This document shows positions 22,560-34,539 of a stretch of 64,000 bases of DNA, piece by piece. The stretch comes from Plectrocnemia conspersa (Eukaryota; Arthropoda; Insecta; Trichoptera; Polycentropodidae), in contig VTFK01000288.1 in NCBI GenBank assembly GCA_009617715.1, positions 248,001-312,000 of the forward strand, written 5' to 3'. Made by a program: the position numbers and the translations under genes. Within the stretch, counting starts at the first letter, position 1, and every line of letters starts with the position of its first letter. The notes under the pieces are model-generated. The model was not told the origin of the DNA. It made no database searches and saw only the letters and a list, made by a program, of their open reading frames with translations.

Positions 22560-22935
22560 TCATTTGACTCGATATTCGTCCCGAGCGCTGCGTGCTGCGA
22601 TCGCCCGGAGCGCCGCAGCGTCCCATCCGGATACGGGCCGGGACGGTGTGGGCCGGCGGGTCCCGGCGCGGGCCACTGCAGCGTTCGCTGCACAAGACAG
22701 ACGCACAACACCGCGGAAAATGATATTGTCGAGGTGCGCGCGATAAGGAGGCCCTGCCCGAACGAGCGAGAGGCCGACCACGTGGGATCGATACGTCATT
22801 TGAGCCGTCGCCATGGCGACGGGCGGGTGCCGGGTTGCCACCCCCAGCGGCAGTCGGGGGCCCATCTTCCCACCCGACATGGGTGCCCGTGCACCCCCAG
22901 AGAGGGCAACCCCATTCTCACAACTCCCGCCCAAC
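22560..22935. promoter_or_regulatory. CpG-rich island, candidate promoter or enhancer
   Basis: This is the most GC-rich block of the window, with dense CpGs (CGATCGCCCGGAGCGCCGC and similar). It contains the X-box-like palindrome at 22806-22821, a half-site-like GGTTGCCACC near 22833 and GGGCAACC near 22906, giving a cluster of RFX-type half-sites. Several open frames of up to 143 codons overlap on both strands, which is expected because stop codons are rare in GC-rich DNA; none has a domain. It may be a CpG-rich promoter, a first exon or an enhancer. I cannot see a transcription start. Confidence 0.45.
22806..22821. promoter_or_regulatory. X-box/RFX-like 16-bp palindrome, second copy
   Basis: This is the same CGTCGCCATGGCGACG as at 6688-6703, here inside the GC-rich island. 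Confidence 0.5.
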
Positions 22936-23609
22936 CTATTAAATTCGTAGATAGTCTATTTTGAGGCATTACAAACTTATTCAATATCCGTCTGATGTTT
23001 TTGGGAAAGATGAGCTCTTTTATTAAGGATGTATGGATGTACATAAAAACATACACATACAAATATTTATATTTGTAATTATTATTGCACAAACACGCTT
23101 CTGATATATTTTTTTTCTTTTAACATGTTTTTTTATAAGTAAAAGCCAATTATATTATTGTGCTATGATAAAATAATGTATATCTATATGTATATGTTTT
23201 TAAACACGTTACTAAGCTTTGAAAAATAACAATTTTTTTCCGAATTTTGTTTTTACCGACGTTTCGATATTGGATGTTGGGGTCATCATCCGAGGCGAAG
23301 TCTCGATTTTATATGGCAACAGAGATTTTCTAACCATGTCACATTTGAATCGATATTTTGAGCATAATTTTTTTGTAAAGTTTTATTAGTGCTATATTTC
23401 TTTTTAAAAAAAAAATACAAAATAATTTTAATTAATCTTGCGGGTTTTGTGATCGAAGAGTTGGGAATTTGTAGCCAAATAAATTGCGGAATAGCTGGTA
23501 ACATTTTATTTTATAAAAATATATAAATTATCACATATCTAGAAAAATTAAGATTCCGCTAACAGTCGGGGGAGTTAAGATGGCCGGTCTTGAATGTCGG
23601 AGAGTCTTT
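22936..23609. other. non-coding stretch with Penelope-like signature
   Basis: Most of this is AT-rich. At 23256-23292 the sequence ACCGACGTTTCGATATTGG is followed by GGGGTCATCATCC. An ACGTTTCG...CATCATC arrangement is common near ends of Penelope-like elements, where degraded hammerhead motifs occur. On the minus strand the order ATGATGA...GAAAC is present, but the essential first C of CTGATGA is changed and no stem II pairing is evident. This is a weak call. Confidence 0.3.
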
Positions 23610-24000
23610 GCTGGCGTGTCGAGTTGTTTTATTTTCGGGTGTGATTTCGGTGATTCTCGCGATGCTCTCTGGAAAATCCGCTAATGTCTATCTATCCTGT
23701 CTCTGCTACTGGGATATCATGTCACATCTTTTAAAATGTTGGTTCAAGACAACTCCGGCCATTTGCGAATAAGAATGTTTGAAAATCAATTGCATCGCTT
23801 CTGGGTATGCCACGACCAATATGTGTTCACGCCTAAAAAGAAACTGTTCAGATGGCCACTTAGGCGAACGGTAACCAAAGATTTGAAGAACAATAGTAAT
23901 GTGCGTCTTTTCCAAACAAAGGGTAGATTTTTGCCAGTACTTATTGGTGATTAACGACTCAGGACAGATGTGCAATTAGGTGATCCGTGCAATATTTCTA
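23610..24000 (-). repeat. unclassified dispersed repeat C, copy 2
   Basis: This copy is collinear with 7560-7990. It keeps an 89-codon minus-strand open frame (23706-23975) and a 72-codon plus-strand frame (23736-23954), neither with a family motif I recognise. A short further match (TCCTTTCCAAACAAAG) occurs near 25771 and may mark a third fragment. An LTR fragment or a decayed coding element are both possible. Confidence 0.5.
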
Positions 24001-24086
24001 ATTATTAACACACTTGTTTAGCCACGAATTTTTTTTTTTTTTATTTAGAACAAACTGTTGGAAATGGTCCTTAATATTTAAATTAA

Positions 24087-24326
24087 CCCTATAACGCCGA
24101 GCGTGTCCTTTTCGTAACGTTTAATTAAAACGTATCTAGTACCGAAAATATAAAGTTTTTGGAGCCGACGACGATGTAGACGATATCGTCGCATTTCATT
24201 AATAAAAATGAAAATTTTATATTTATATTTTATATTTTTAAATTTTTTTTTTTTTTAATTTTGTTTTTAAATTTATTTTTAAATTTTATATTTTTTTCAA
24301 AACTTTTAAATTCAGGCGTTATAGGG
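24087..24326. mobile_element. TTAA-type (piggyBac-like) MITE, 240 bp
   Basis: Perfect 12-bp terminal inverted repeats, CCCTATAACGCC at the left and GGCGTTATAGGG at the right, flank an AT-rich interior. TTAA precedes the left end (24083-24086); the right flank is TTGA, one change from the expected duplication. The interior holds GACGATATCGTC and a long poly-T/poly-A region. The termini differ from those of the 5722-5826 element, so at least two TTAA-type families occur here. Confidence 0.75.
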
Positions 24327-24789
24327 TTGAAACAAATTGTGCAGGTGGCTGAAACCCCCCATAGAATATTTGTCCAGTGTTTTGTTGCAAGTGCCACAGA
24401 AGTTTTTATCCTTCCCACTAAATAAAATTGTTAGGATTTTAAAAAATAGTTTTAATCTTTATAAAGGACGCGTCCAACTAATTTTAAAATCCTTTGGATT
24501 TATATCATATGTGATATGCCATTAAAATATTATTTTTTAAAGTCGCTCTTCCTTGCATTTAATACTTACTATTTGATATCTAAGCAGTAATGGAGATGAA
24601 ATGATCACAAATTTTAAGAATATGTAGTTTTCATCAGAACACTATAATTCAGTGAACGGAGAACTAGAGTAAATTACCCAAATAAAATTTAAAAAATGCA
24701 GGTAGTGAAAACAAACCATATAAATACATGTGTTATGATTTGCATATTTTTTTATAATTTGAGACACATGTATTGTTACAATATTATAT

Positions 24790-25075
24790 TTTTTATTGAA
24801 GTTGTGCGAGAAAAGCCTGAAGGATCGGCAGAAGCACTTTTTGAACTACGTTCTAACTACGAAGCATGCATTGAATTTGTGAACAGAACAGATCTGTCAT
24901 CGTTTTGAGATGCCAAGAGATGAAAAATGTGTACGAGGAAGCGATAAAAATATGCTTTTGCAACAATTTAACCCTTCCACCGCGGATGGCATTTATACAT
25001 CCATTAATAAAATTGCCGGTACGCATAAGGCAAATAAAGGTGCCATAAAACTTTTAGCCTTGTAATATGGTTATT
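24790..25075 (+). pseudogene. degraded coding relic, unidentified
   Basis: Two consecutive frames look protein-like rather than AT-random. The first contains VVREKPEGSAEALFELRSNY and EACIEFVNRTDLSSF up to a stop near 24906. The second, one frame over, runs from about 24908 as RCQEMKNVYEEAIKICF and NNLTLPPRMAFIHP. Charged and small residues are used far more than in neighbouring chance frames. A transposase fragment broken by a frameshift is my best guess, but no diagnostic motif is present; a host exon is an alternative. Confidence 0.35.
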
Positions 25076-26459
25076 TTATATAATTTAACCATAATATTTA
25101 CAAAACTTATGCTTTACAAAACAAATATGAAAAAAAAAGTTCCCTGGATCCTGATCTAATCTCTGATGATGCATTTTTTTTTGTTAATTATGTAGCAACA
25201 TATTTATGAACATTAGTCTTTGTATATTATATTTGAATTTATTTTTCATTTTTCTGACGCCAGGCATGCTAAGCCATAGTGCCAAGCTCTTGTCCTTGGC
25301 CGATTTCCCCCATAGAAAACTCCCCCCTATGCCTTCATCAGAAACTGGGACTAATCCTCACGCTGCATCTGTGAAGTGAGGTCCTTTCTCAGTTTTTTTA
25401 CTATGAAATTATGAGCTAAAGGCGAGGTATTAAAATAATGTGGCTATGATAAGAGATTCCAATTTGAATATAATTTTCAGATAACGAATATGTCTATTTT
25501 TTAAATATTTATTAATATAATATTCATCTAGCTATTCATAAAGTATTCGTTATTATTTGTACCTAGTAAAATATTACAAAATTATATTTTCTAGATAAAT
25601 TTTGATAATCAACAAATATGTTGTATAATATATTTTGAACAACACAGGTAGTCATATTTTACCGTTGAATCATCTATTATTCAACTAGTTGTGCACATTT
25701 TTATTTAATTTTTTTGCTAACTAAAAAGTAAAAGAACAATGCATAAGATATAATGTATTGTCTATCGCGCGTCCTTTCCAAACAAAGTGTTTTTGGGTGG
25801 ATGTGCTATTAATAATACAATTGTTTGGTTACAAGATATTTTTTTCATTGTGATATCGTGGTCTTAAACTAATGTACACAGTGTCTTAGCAGCATTAATA
25901 TAAGTATGTAGATTAAATAAAAAAGTGGTGCTGTATTACTGATTTAATAAGCAATACACCAGATAGAAAAACGTTTTAAAGAATTATTATAAAAGTTTTC
26001 TTATCAGATAGATTATTTCACTATTAGTAAGGTTTGCTATTTGATTTAAGAGTTTTTATTTTTGACAGCAATTTTTATTTTGCGATTCTTTAATGGTATT
26101 TAAACATTGTGTATTTATTCTGCACTGTCTAATTAGAGGTTTAGAGTTTATGTTTAATTTTGAGGTGGTATCGAAGCAAGTATAACATAGACTAGGTACT
26201 CTAATTTCAAAAGCGCTTTAATTAATCCCGCTGTTTTAGTACAACGCCACGGCAAAGTTTTAAATTCGTTAATCTGTAATTAAACTTTTAATATGAATTT
26301 TTAAAACTTCGACGCTAACAAACACTCTTTGGTAATAATGTAACGCCATCTTACACGTTATTGGATTAGAAATATTTATATCATATGATATTTTTTAGAT
26401 ACAGTAGTTAATCGATGACACAATCATCAGTTACGAGCTTTTAGATTGGGTTGTTTTAA
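25076..26459. other. AT-rich non-coding stretch
   Basis: No gene is visible. A GC-richer piece at 25255-25385 (GACGCCAGGCATGCTAAGCC start) is unexplained. Confidence 0.5.
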
Positions 26460-26760
26460 ATAAAATTCCGACGAATTCAATTAGGGACGATCTGATGAAA
26501 TAACTTGTGTAAATATCCTTTATTGGGTTGCCCCCACCAGAAATATTGGATTAATTTATTATCTGCGCAGAATTTTCCATTTCCCTTTTGATCCGGAATT
26601 CCTCGGCGAAAGTATTGTTTGCTTACGCAAATTGTTAATTTATTTTGCAACTAATTAAAATTGTACAAAAGGCTCAACCTGCGGGATGTGTTTGCATAAT
26701 TTCTTTTTCATTTCGCGTCATTTCCACTGTAATTGTTTATGCGCCTCTTTGTTTTATAAT
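26460..26760. promoter_or_regulatory. high-complexity segment with homeodomain-type sites
   Basis: The segment contains several TTAATTA/TAATTA-type cores (for example near 26635 and 26655), ATCTGCGCAG and GATCCGGAATTCC, and no coding frame. Its complexity exceeds the neighbourhood. This resembles developmental enhancers in insect gene deserts; it is inference only. Confidence 0.25.
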
Positions 26761-27469
26761 AATAAAACATAAATATGAAATAAATAATGATAAAAAATGT
26801 GTGTAACGCAAAATAGACGCATACACATAAAAGTGAAACAAAAAAAAACGTATATACGAAAACGAGCAAACGAAAATTATTACACAAAAGCGAATGGGAA
26901 GAAAATTTGTATATAAATGAGATATTATGAATAAAAGGAGACGTTATTAAATTTTGCAGTTTTTTTTTCCAACCAAATTTACAACAACGGGGGATGGAAA
27001 TGTGAAAAGGAAAACGGCGAATGCCATACTGGTATTTGGGAAATTTATTTGAACGTAGATTGAAAATGTTTTCTGAGTGCTTTCGAAAAACGTAAATAGT
27101 TTATTTACGTCAGATTTATCATGTAACATGTTTGTATGCTTAAAACTTTTGCATTACATAATACTATTCAGATATAAAAGATTCTGATCAAATCGAACCA
27201 CAAATTATATTATTTAGTCAAATGTGAATCAGTGCAGCCTATCCGAAAATATTATACTACCATCAATATATTTTATTAATGGATTCAATTTCCTCGATAC
27301 TAAATAATTTTATTGCAGTTTTGCAAACATTCAATACACGATATTTCAATTTTATATGTCGATTCGTAAATAAATTTGATTTACCACTCACTGATTATTG
27401 ATATTTTTCCTATTATGACATATTAATGTTTTACTGAGTATTTTGATTAAACCTAATTTACATATATAA
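26761..27469. other. AT-rich non-coding stretch
   Basis: AT-rich sequence without visible features. Confidence 0.5.
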
Positions 27470-27780
27470 AACTAGCTTCCCCTTGGATAGATTTTAACTC
27501 GTCCTTTTATTAAAAAAATATTTCATTGTATATATTGCAGTAGCACGTATTCGATTATCAGCAGCACGTCAGTGTTCAGTTTCTATAGCGTTTCATTGGT
27601 ACGTATTGCAATAGCATGTAATCATCTTTATTAAATAAAAGTTTCAAGTTAAAAATAGTATGGTTCGCTTATAAATGACATGTGCAAATGTCATGTCGCA
27701 ACTGTTTAACGTTTGAGAGTTCTTGTGTCACACAGACAGACACGCGTATTTTCTACTTTAAAGTATAGATGTAGAATTTT
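27470..27780 (+). repeat. dispersed repeat B copy 2 (LINE/SINE-tail type)
   Basis: The head is ACTAGCTTCCCCTTGG and the tail is GAGAGTTCTTGTGTCACACA followed by GACAGACACGCG and TATTTTCTACTTTAAAGTATAGAT. The head and tail are those expected for insect RTE-type 3' ends or SINEs that borrow them. See copy 1 at 20905. Confidence 0.5.
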
Positions 27781-28369
27781 AATACAATATAAAAATACTT
27801 TTATTAATAAAATGTATCTAAGCAGAACATGCTCAATATAATTTGCTTAGCAAATCATAGCGTTTTTTATTATTAGTTGGCTTAGCAAAAATAATAGTAA
27901 AACTATTTTTTTTTTAAAATCTTATTGTTTCAATTTTTTTCACAAATTCTTTAAGAACATTTATGGAAAAAACAAGTTTATTATATACTATAAATTATAT
28001 ATTTGATTCACATTTTATTACAATTTACCATAAATTATGTATTTGACTTGATTTTTATTTTCAGTAAATATTTAAAATGGCACAAGTAGTTTACCACGTG
28101 ATTATATTATCGTTCAAACACATTACGGTCCATTCACGCGTTTTCGCGTAATACTGAATCTTTCATTCATTCAGTTTAAAAATAGTGTAACATAAGTTTA
28201 TAAATATATTACGCAAACGTAATGAAGTTGATATCGTGAAATTAAAAATTTCGCAAAAATAATATAAAAATAATAATGTGCTAAAATAACAGAGAGTGCT
28301 ATATTTATAGGCTTATGCAAAGGTCATTCTTCTCGCTTAAAAATTTTTACGTGAGAAACAAATGTTCAA
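27781..28369. other. AT-rich non-coding stretch
   Basis: AT-rich sequence without visible features. Confidence 0.5.
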
Positions 28370-28412
28370 TATATTTTTAGACGTCACGTTTTTCGTGACG
28401 TCTAAAAATATA
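28370..28412. repeat. perfect 19-bp-arm hairpin with 5-nt T loop
   Basis: The arm TATATTTTTAGACGTCACG (28370-28388) and its exact reverse complement (28394-28412) flank TTTTT. Each arm carries a GACGTCA-type CRE word. It could be a young small inverted-repeat element, a palindrome formed by replication template switching, or a structured transcript. No target duplication is evident. Confidence 0.85.
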
Positions 28413-29990
28413 ATACGCATGACTATTATGTTAACAAGAAAGACTCCTTTATTTTAAGGGCGTTAGCTGTTTAACTTTTGTAGTAAACGGGCAATCAGAT
28501 CACTGATAATATCGATGTTGACTAGAGTTTCAACTTACTCGTAAAGGTAGCGTAAAAAATATTTTATGTTGTGCTTATTTATTAGTTCCTAAATAAACCT
28601 GAAACCTAAAGTTACATGGTAGATTTTGTCGTTATTTTAAACAAATTGCCGTTGGCCGGTAAACAAATTACGAACGGCAATCTTTCTGATGTATAGAGTG
28701 TACCTTGTGACTTAAGCTATTAGAAAGTTTCTCACAGGGGTGTCGTATTTTAACGGAGGAACTAGTAGGAACTCTTAAAACGCTTACAAGTTAAATTGGC
28801 TTTTTTATGACTGAACCGAATAAGTTAGTCCCTCTAGTAATTTTCATAATGAATTCGATGTGAGTTATTAAAAAAAAAAATTATGTTTTAGAATGACCAT
28901 TAATTTATATTTATTTATTTTAGTTATCTAAAAATTTTGCTAGCATATGCTTTTTAATTGTCTAAGTGTATGTATTATTTCTGCAATTAAATTTGGTTAT
29001 ACATTTAGCCACTTACATCCTATATATATATCACTAAATTTATATGTTAATTATACAATACATTGATTTAAAAACTGATTTTTTTAAATTTTTGATCACA
29101 AATCACAAAAAAGTAATTGTTGCTATGTTAGCTGCACAAAATGTTGCAATAAATTTATATTTGGATCACGTTACGTCCCTTACTTTACTTCTAAGTCACT
29201 TTGACGCTCGGCTTAATTCCTGGCGATTCAAGAAGACTGAAATTTTAATAAATAAATCTGTGTCAAATTTGTGTGAGCTTCACTGGTGGTGAGATCAAGT
29301 GAAAATTAATAAATGATGCTACGTAAGAAGTATTTTTTACGTTGGCATTTAGTCTTATTTATATCGAATAAATGGAAACAAATAAAAATTCTCTCGTCTG
29401 GCTCTTCTTGGACAAGCATAGGTGATTTAGATGGTATAGGAATCTCGTTTACATCTTATAAGACTGTCCTAGCGCTGAAGGCGCATTGAATCCGCATAAA
29501 ATTGGCAACAGTATTTATATAAAAATAGCCTACACTAATGCGCATCCCCATGTGACTAAATTGACTCTCAATAAAATCGAGAATCTTAGCTTAAAGGTTT
29601 TATCGATGTGTAAAGGGGGTTACCATAATATTTTGATTCAAAGCCTCAAACATTTTTTGTTAATGTAATTAAAAAAAAATTCTGTTTCATTAAAAAAACT
29701 AAAATAATCTTGGGTTCATTTAATATATAGATTTTTTATATATAACATATAAATATTGTTGTAAATGATATTCATAAACCCTTATATTTATTTTTAAAAG
29801 GCTACATTTAAAACAATATAATATAATAAACGATTTGAAAAACGAGATACAAATGATCAAATATCATAAATGTATTTCATCACTCCCTCACCCTATTCTT
29901 AAGCTCATATTATTATATTTTATGGCTCATTATATACATCAAAGGACAAATTTGATAGTAAATTGTGGCGTTCAAGTCTCGAAACTATAT
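28413..29990. other. AT-rich non-coding stretch
   Basis: No gene is supported. An 82-codon open frame at 29044-29292 has no domain. Confidence 0.5.
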
Positions 29991-30780
29991 ATTAAACGTT
30001 ATTGGCCGACCGTAAATATTCCACTTTATGGTTAACATTAAAACGTCTTCGTTTTGCGAAATTCATTATAACGAAATACGATACCACAGTGTCCGTCGGT
30101 AACACTCGCATATATCACGCGTATAAATTTCATACATTATCCATACATACATTAATACGAATTTACGCATGTGTGTGTGTATATAAAGGGACGTGATATA
30201 ATGTAATATATGTATGTATTATAATATAAAATTGAAGCATACATATAAATAAATATGAATGTTCTCCAACGGAAAAATGTATGCGGAAGAGCGTACATTT
30301 TTTTCTTGAAATTGAATTTCAATATGAAATAAACATGTGACACACACAAACATAAAAATACATTTTTCATAACCGTGTATGGCGACGGAGGTTGCATATT
30401 CTGGACCACTCTCACCTGTTGGGAGGTTGCTAAGATGCGAAAGGGACAAAAGCGCTGAGATAACCCCTACTCAAAGAGCCAGATCCAGTTCAATATGAGT
30501 AAACTTTTTATATGATGGAGCATAGTATTCGAAACGAGCGAAAGATAAATATTATATCGAATCAGATATATTATTCATACATACGTATACGAGAGTATGT
30601 ATTATAAAATAAATAAAGGATAAAATTAAAGCGCAAATAAAATTAAACGACGAACAAATAATTGTAATTTAAATTCGCGATTCAAAACATGTATGCTTGT
30701 GTGTATATCGTATTCATGTGTATATAAAAGCTCGCTTTGTAGCTTTTGTGTGCGTTATGCGAGCTTTTCGTTTAATATTT
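29991..30780. other. mixed stretch with unique GC-elevated patches
   Basis: Patches near 30000-30120 and 30380-30500 are less AT-biased and non-repetitive. The open frames there (64-87 codons) overlap on both strands and lack domains. A GT-rich run (GTGTGTGTGTAT) lies near 30171. Confidence 0.4.
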
Positions 30781-31858
30781 GCTAACGATATTATTATTTT
30801 TATAGTTGATAGAGTGTGAAAATTTAATTTGTTGATCAATTATCCGAGTTTGTTTTTATCCGAGTTTTATTTAAATTATTTCAATAATAAAGCATTATAA
30901 AGAGTTTTTTATATTAAAAAAAACACTTACAGAAATTTAAATAAGGTCGTTAAAATATATAAAAATAGTAGTTTTTATCAAAAGCTACAATTTAAATAAA
31001 TGTAAGACACAAATCTACTTTCAATTTTTAGAGAGAAAGGTTTTTTAAAAAGTCAAGTTGATCATTAGATAAATTAAAAAGTATATATTTACATTGAATC
31101 ATAAAATCAATAAAGCTCAAGTTTCATTGGTTAATTAGCTTATTAAAAACTAGCAGTATACTATGAAATACTAAAGCTACATATATATATATTTAACCGT
31201 ATTTTTATATATAAATTTAATAAATTTAATATTTAAGTCCTTAATCCATTTTATCTAATACTTTATTCAAGACAATTTAAATCACAAACAGTTAATTTAA
31301 AGTAGCTCAATAGATTAAATTTATTTCTAAAAATAAATTGGTGTAATATTTATATGAAGCGGTCTCATCGGAACACATTAAATAGATTAACTTTAGTTAT
31401 ATCTACCTTTAGAGAATAAATGATTAAATATTTAATTCTGACTAATGTATGCATGATTTATTTTTAGTCAGCTTTATAAATAAATAAATTGATTAAATTG
31501 TGGTGTAGCGTTCGAGAGAAAATATATAATAAATATATTCTAAGTAGAAATTTTAAATTACACAGATATATTATTCGACTATATATTTTATAGTATTATT
31601 TAAATTATTGATTATATAGCGCATTATGCTAATTACAACAATATTACGGTAAAGTCACTTTTTTTTGTCGTTTTTTAGTCGCTATAAAATCCATAAAGCT
31701 TTCTTCAATCGTAATAGTTTGTCATTAATAACTAAATATCTAATAATTTAAAACATTTGTTCGCGATTTAATACATCAGTATTTTTATTCCATAACTTTC
31801 TAAGCATGATTCCATAAAAGTGAGAGAAATTTGTCTTGAATTTTATTAGAAAAATAAT
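30781..31858. other. AT-rich non-coding stretch
   Basis: AT-rich sequence without genes, ending at the target duplication of the next element. Confidence 0.5.
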
Positions 31859-31866
31859 AAACAGAC

Positions 31867-32135
31867 CAGTGGCGTAGCTAGAGTATGTGCTGCCCAGGGC
31901 GATCCTTAAAATTGCCGCCCCCCCCCCATACATTTTTTGCAGGGTCATAAAATCAGCATTTTTTTAAATAATAAATTGGTTATTATTAAGATATTGTTGT
32001 TCGTGGATTTATATATGCTTTAGTGCATTCAGGGTTAAGAACCACACTAGACGATCCCATCGCGAATATGTCGCCCCCAAGCAAGTGCCACCCGGGGCGG
32101 CCCACCCCCTCCGCCCCACCATAGCTACGCCACTG
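31867..32135. mobile_element. hAT-type MITE, 269 bp, with 8-bp target duplication
   Basis: The left end CAGTGGCGTAGCTA and the right end TAGCTACGCCACTG are exact inverted repeats of 14 bp. The identical 8-bp sequence AAACAGAC lies on both sides (31859-31866 and 32136-32143). Subterminal parts are C/G-rich (a run of C around 31918-31927 and GTGCCACCCGGGGCGGCCC near 32086). CAGTGGCGTAGC termini with 8-bp duplications are widespread among animal hAT non-autonomous elements. It has no coding capacity. The intact duplication suggests a fairly recent insertion. Confidence 0.9.
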
Positions 32136-32143
32136 AAACAGAC

Positions 32144-34539
32144 CCCCAATTGTGATTAGTGAAGTGTTCCTTAATGATATTGTATTGACTTTTTAATTAT
32201 ATTGAATTTAAATCAATCTGAAATTAAGTTCACCAATAGTTTATTGCGTACCTCTGACAAGTACATTATTTTTCGCACAAAATAAAGTCACATATAAACA
32301 CAACACCTAAAATATTTTAAATACACCAATTTCCTTTTTCTAACTGTTGCACTGTTTCGAGTTGTCTGATTTCACAATTTTCTTCTTCTTTTATATTCAT
32401 TACCACTAGAGTTTCTCAATACCGTTTGTTCTTCTAAAAAAAATTTTTGTAACGAATTTTCTATAAAATAACCAACGATTTACAGCTTCTTTTCAAAACA
32501 TTTCCATTCTGTTTAAATTCTTTCAATCTTACAACTTTTGATTTTGATTACAGATAGCATAATCTGATTTCCTCTTTTAACAAAAATAATGCACGGAAAA
32601 CAAAATGACGATATTGAAGTTTCTTCCAAATTCCTTTTAATCAGGGTCTTCTCCTTGCTTCAGTACATGTGCAATATATTATCTTTGATCGACGGGCAAG
32701 ACGGAGGATCGTTGAAATTAATATATTATATGTATATCCCTATTCTTTTAAATTTTCGTGCAATTCAATTTATTTTTCAACTACCCCTCCTTTATTTCGA
32801 TCTTCAATAGCAGTTGTTTCTTCAAATTCTGTGTTTTCTCTAGCCTCGATTGGTGAAGTGTTTGTATCATATACAATACTTCTACGTATTTTTTTTGTAT
32901 TCAGAACCACTGTATTATCTCGTTACCATTTACTATTATATTAATTTAATTATCAGTCAAAAAAAATCAAGAAATTATGTTCTAAACACGTACCTTGTAT
33001 AGAAATTTTAGATGTTGAGATAAAACACACAAAAAAATCTCTTCGGTTTAAAAATATACATAGGCACATTTGCAAATAGAAAATAGTGTACCTTTAATTC
33101 TTTTATCCAGAGATATAAAAAAATGCAGTAGTAAATATTTTAAAATATTCATATAAATTTCATTTTTAACAAAAAAAGGTCTGAAAATTCAGCAAATTTC
33201 TCGAAAAATAAGAATTCTCGATTTGACTTTTTATCGATCTGAAGGAACGAAAAAATGATAAGGAAATTTTTATATGCATATGATTCTAAAGGACGCTGCC
33301 TTGTAAAAAATTGTCTATTTCAAAGATATTTTTTATAAAATTTAAAAAAATTCTGAAATAAATATAAAAAATATAAAGCTTTATGGATCATTTAGTGATA
33401 TGCTAAATATTGTCTATAATTATCATATTGCTGACAAAAAGCAATACAAATATTAACTCTACCTGCCCATATATTGAAAACCATTAAAAGTAATCTAAAA
33501 CAATTTATAAATATAAAATTATGTTTCTTCACTCTTTACTTAAATTTTTTTTTCTAAATTTTGTATTTTGAAGTACTATTTGGATTAAACATTAAAATTC
33601 TTTACATCAGTCTGTGTTTTGAAATCTAATGAAAGGGCTGTAAATATGATTTATTTTAGTTTAACTATATTTTTAAATTTTAAACTGAAAAATTTTCTAT
33701 AAAATTGTTGATCATTTTAGCATTTTAAATTTTTATCACACAATTTAAATTTTTATTACAATTTTAAACAGATTATTTAATCATATTTTTTTTATTGAAG
33801 TGCTTTTACTTATTGATTAATTATTATAAAACTTTTAAAAATGTAAAGATAAAAAGATGTTTGTATAAAAGAAAGTTTAATTTTTAAATTTGTGCATAAT
33901 TAATTATTTTTTTTATTAAGCGTAAAATAAAAAAATCTTGTTACCATTCGATTAAAAATATCTTATAACTTTTCTGCAATAATATTTTCTGAATCATCGT
34001 AGCAACAGTTTCTTAGATATTAAAATAAAATTTCTTTTAGATCATTTAAAAATCATTACCAGTTTTATAATAAAGATTTTTTATTTCTATATTCTTAAAT
34101 TTTATTATTAAAATATTGAGTTAATTATTTATAATACCTAATATAAGGTATATTACATTTTATATTAATAAATAAATGCGTACTACTGAAATATTTATTA
34201 TAATTATAATATGATTTCTAAGAAATAAATAAAATTATTCGAGAGCTTTTGGATATTCTAAATTAATTTTGAGACAATCCTTACTTCTTACGTAGGATGA
34301 AACTTGAATTAGTGATTAACGTTTGATGTTATTATACAATAGTTGTTCTACAATATGGCGATGCTAATCAAAGTCACGTGCGGTTTTAACTATTAGACCC
34401 TTTAAACTTGCTCTTTGCCACATTGTAAAAATTCTATATTAACTGAGCATTGTTAGCAAACAAACATTCATAAAAGCTTTTCGTTTACATAGACATATTT
34501 TTATAAGAATTATACATTTTTGCATATTGATGCATTAAA
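32144..34539. other. AT-rich non-coding stretch
   Basis: No gene is supported; the open frames at 32589-32810 and 32669-32944 overlap and have no domain. The remainder is dominated by A/T homopolymer runs. Confidence 0.5.

Noticed and set aside
22533..22964. 143-codon plus-strand frame and overlapping minus-strand frames in the GC-rich island
   Set aside because: Open frames overlap in both strands because GC-rich DNA has few stop codons; none shows a domain and the longest lacks a good ATG context.
23256..23292. Active hammerhead ribozyme
   Set aside because: The first C of the CTGATGA core is changed and no stem II can be drawn, so activity is not supported.
29262..29290. Shared 15-mer GTGAGCTTCACTGGT between 29.27 kb and 41.70 kb
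   Set aside because: The flanks do not align, so it is probably chance or too small to call a repeat.
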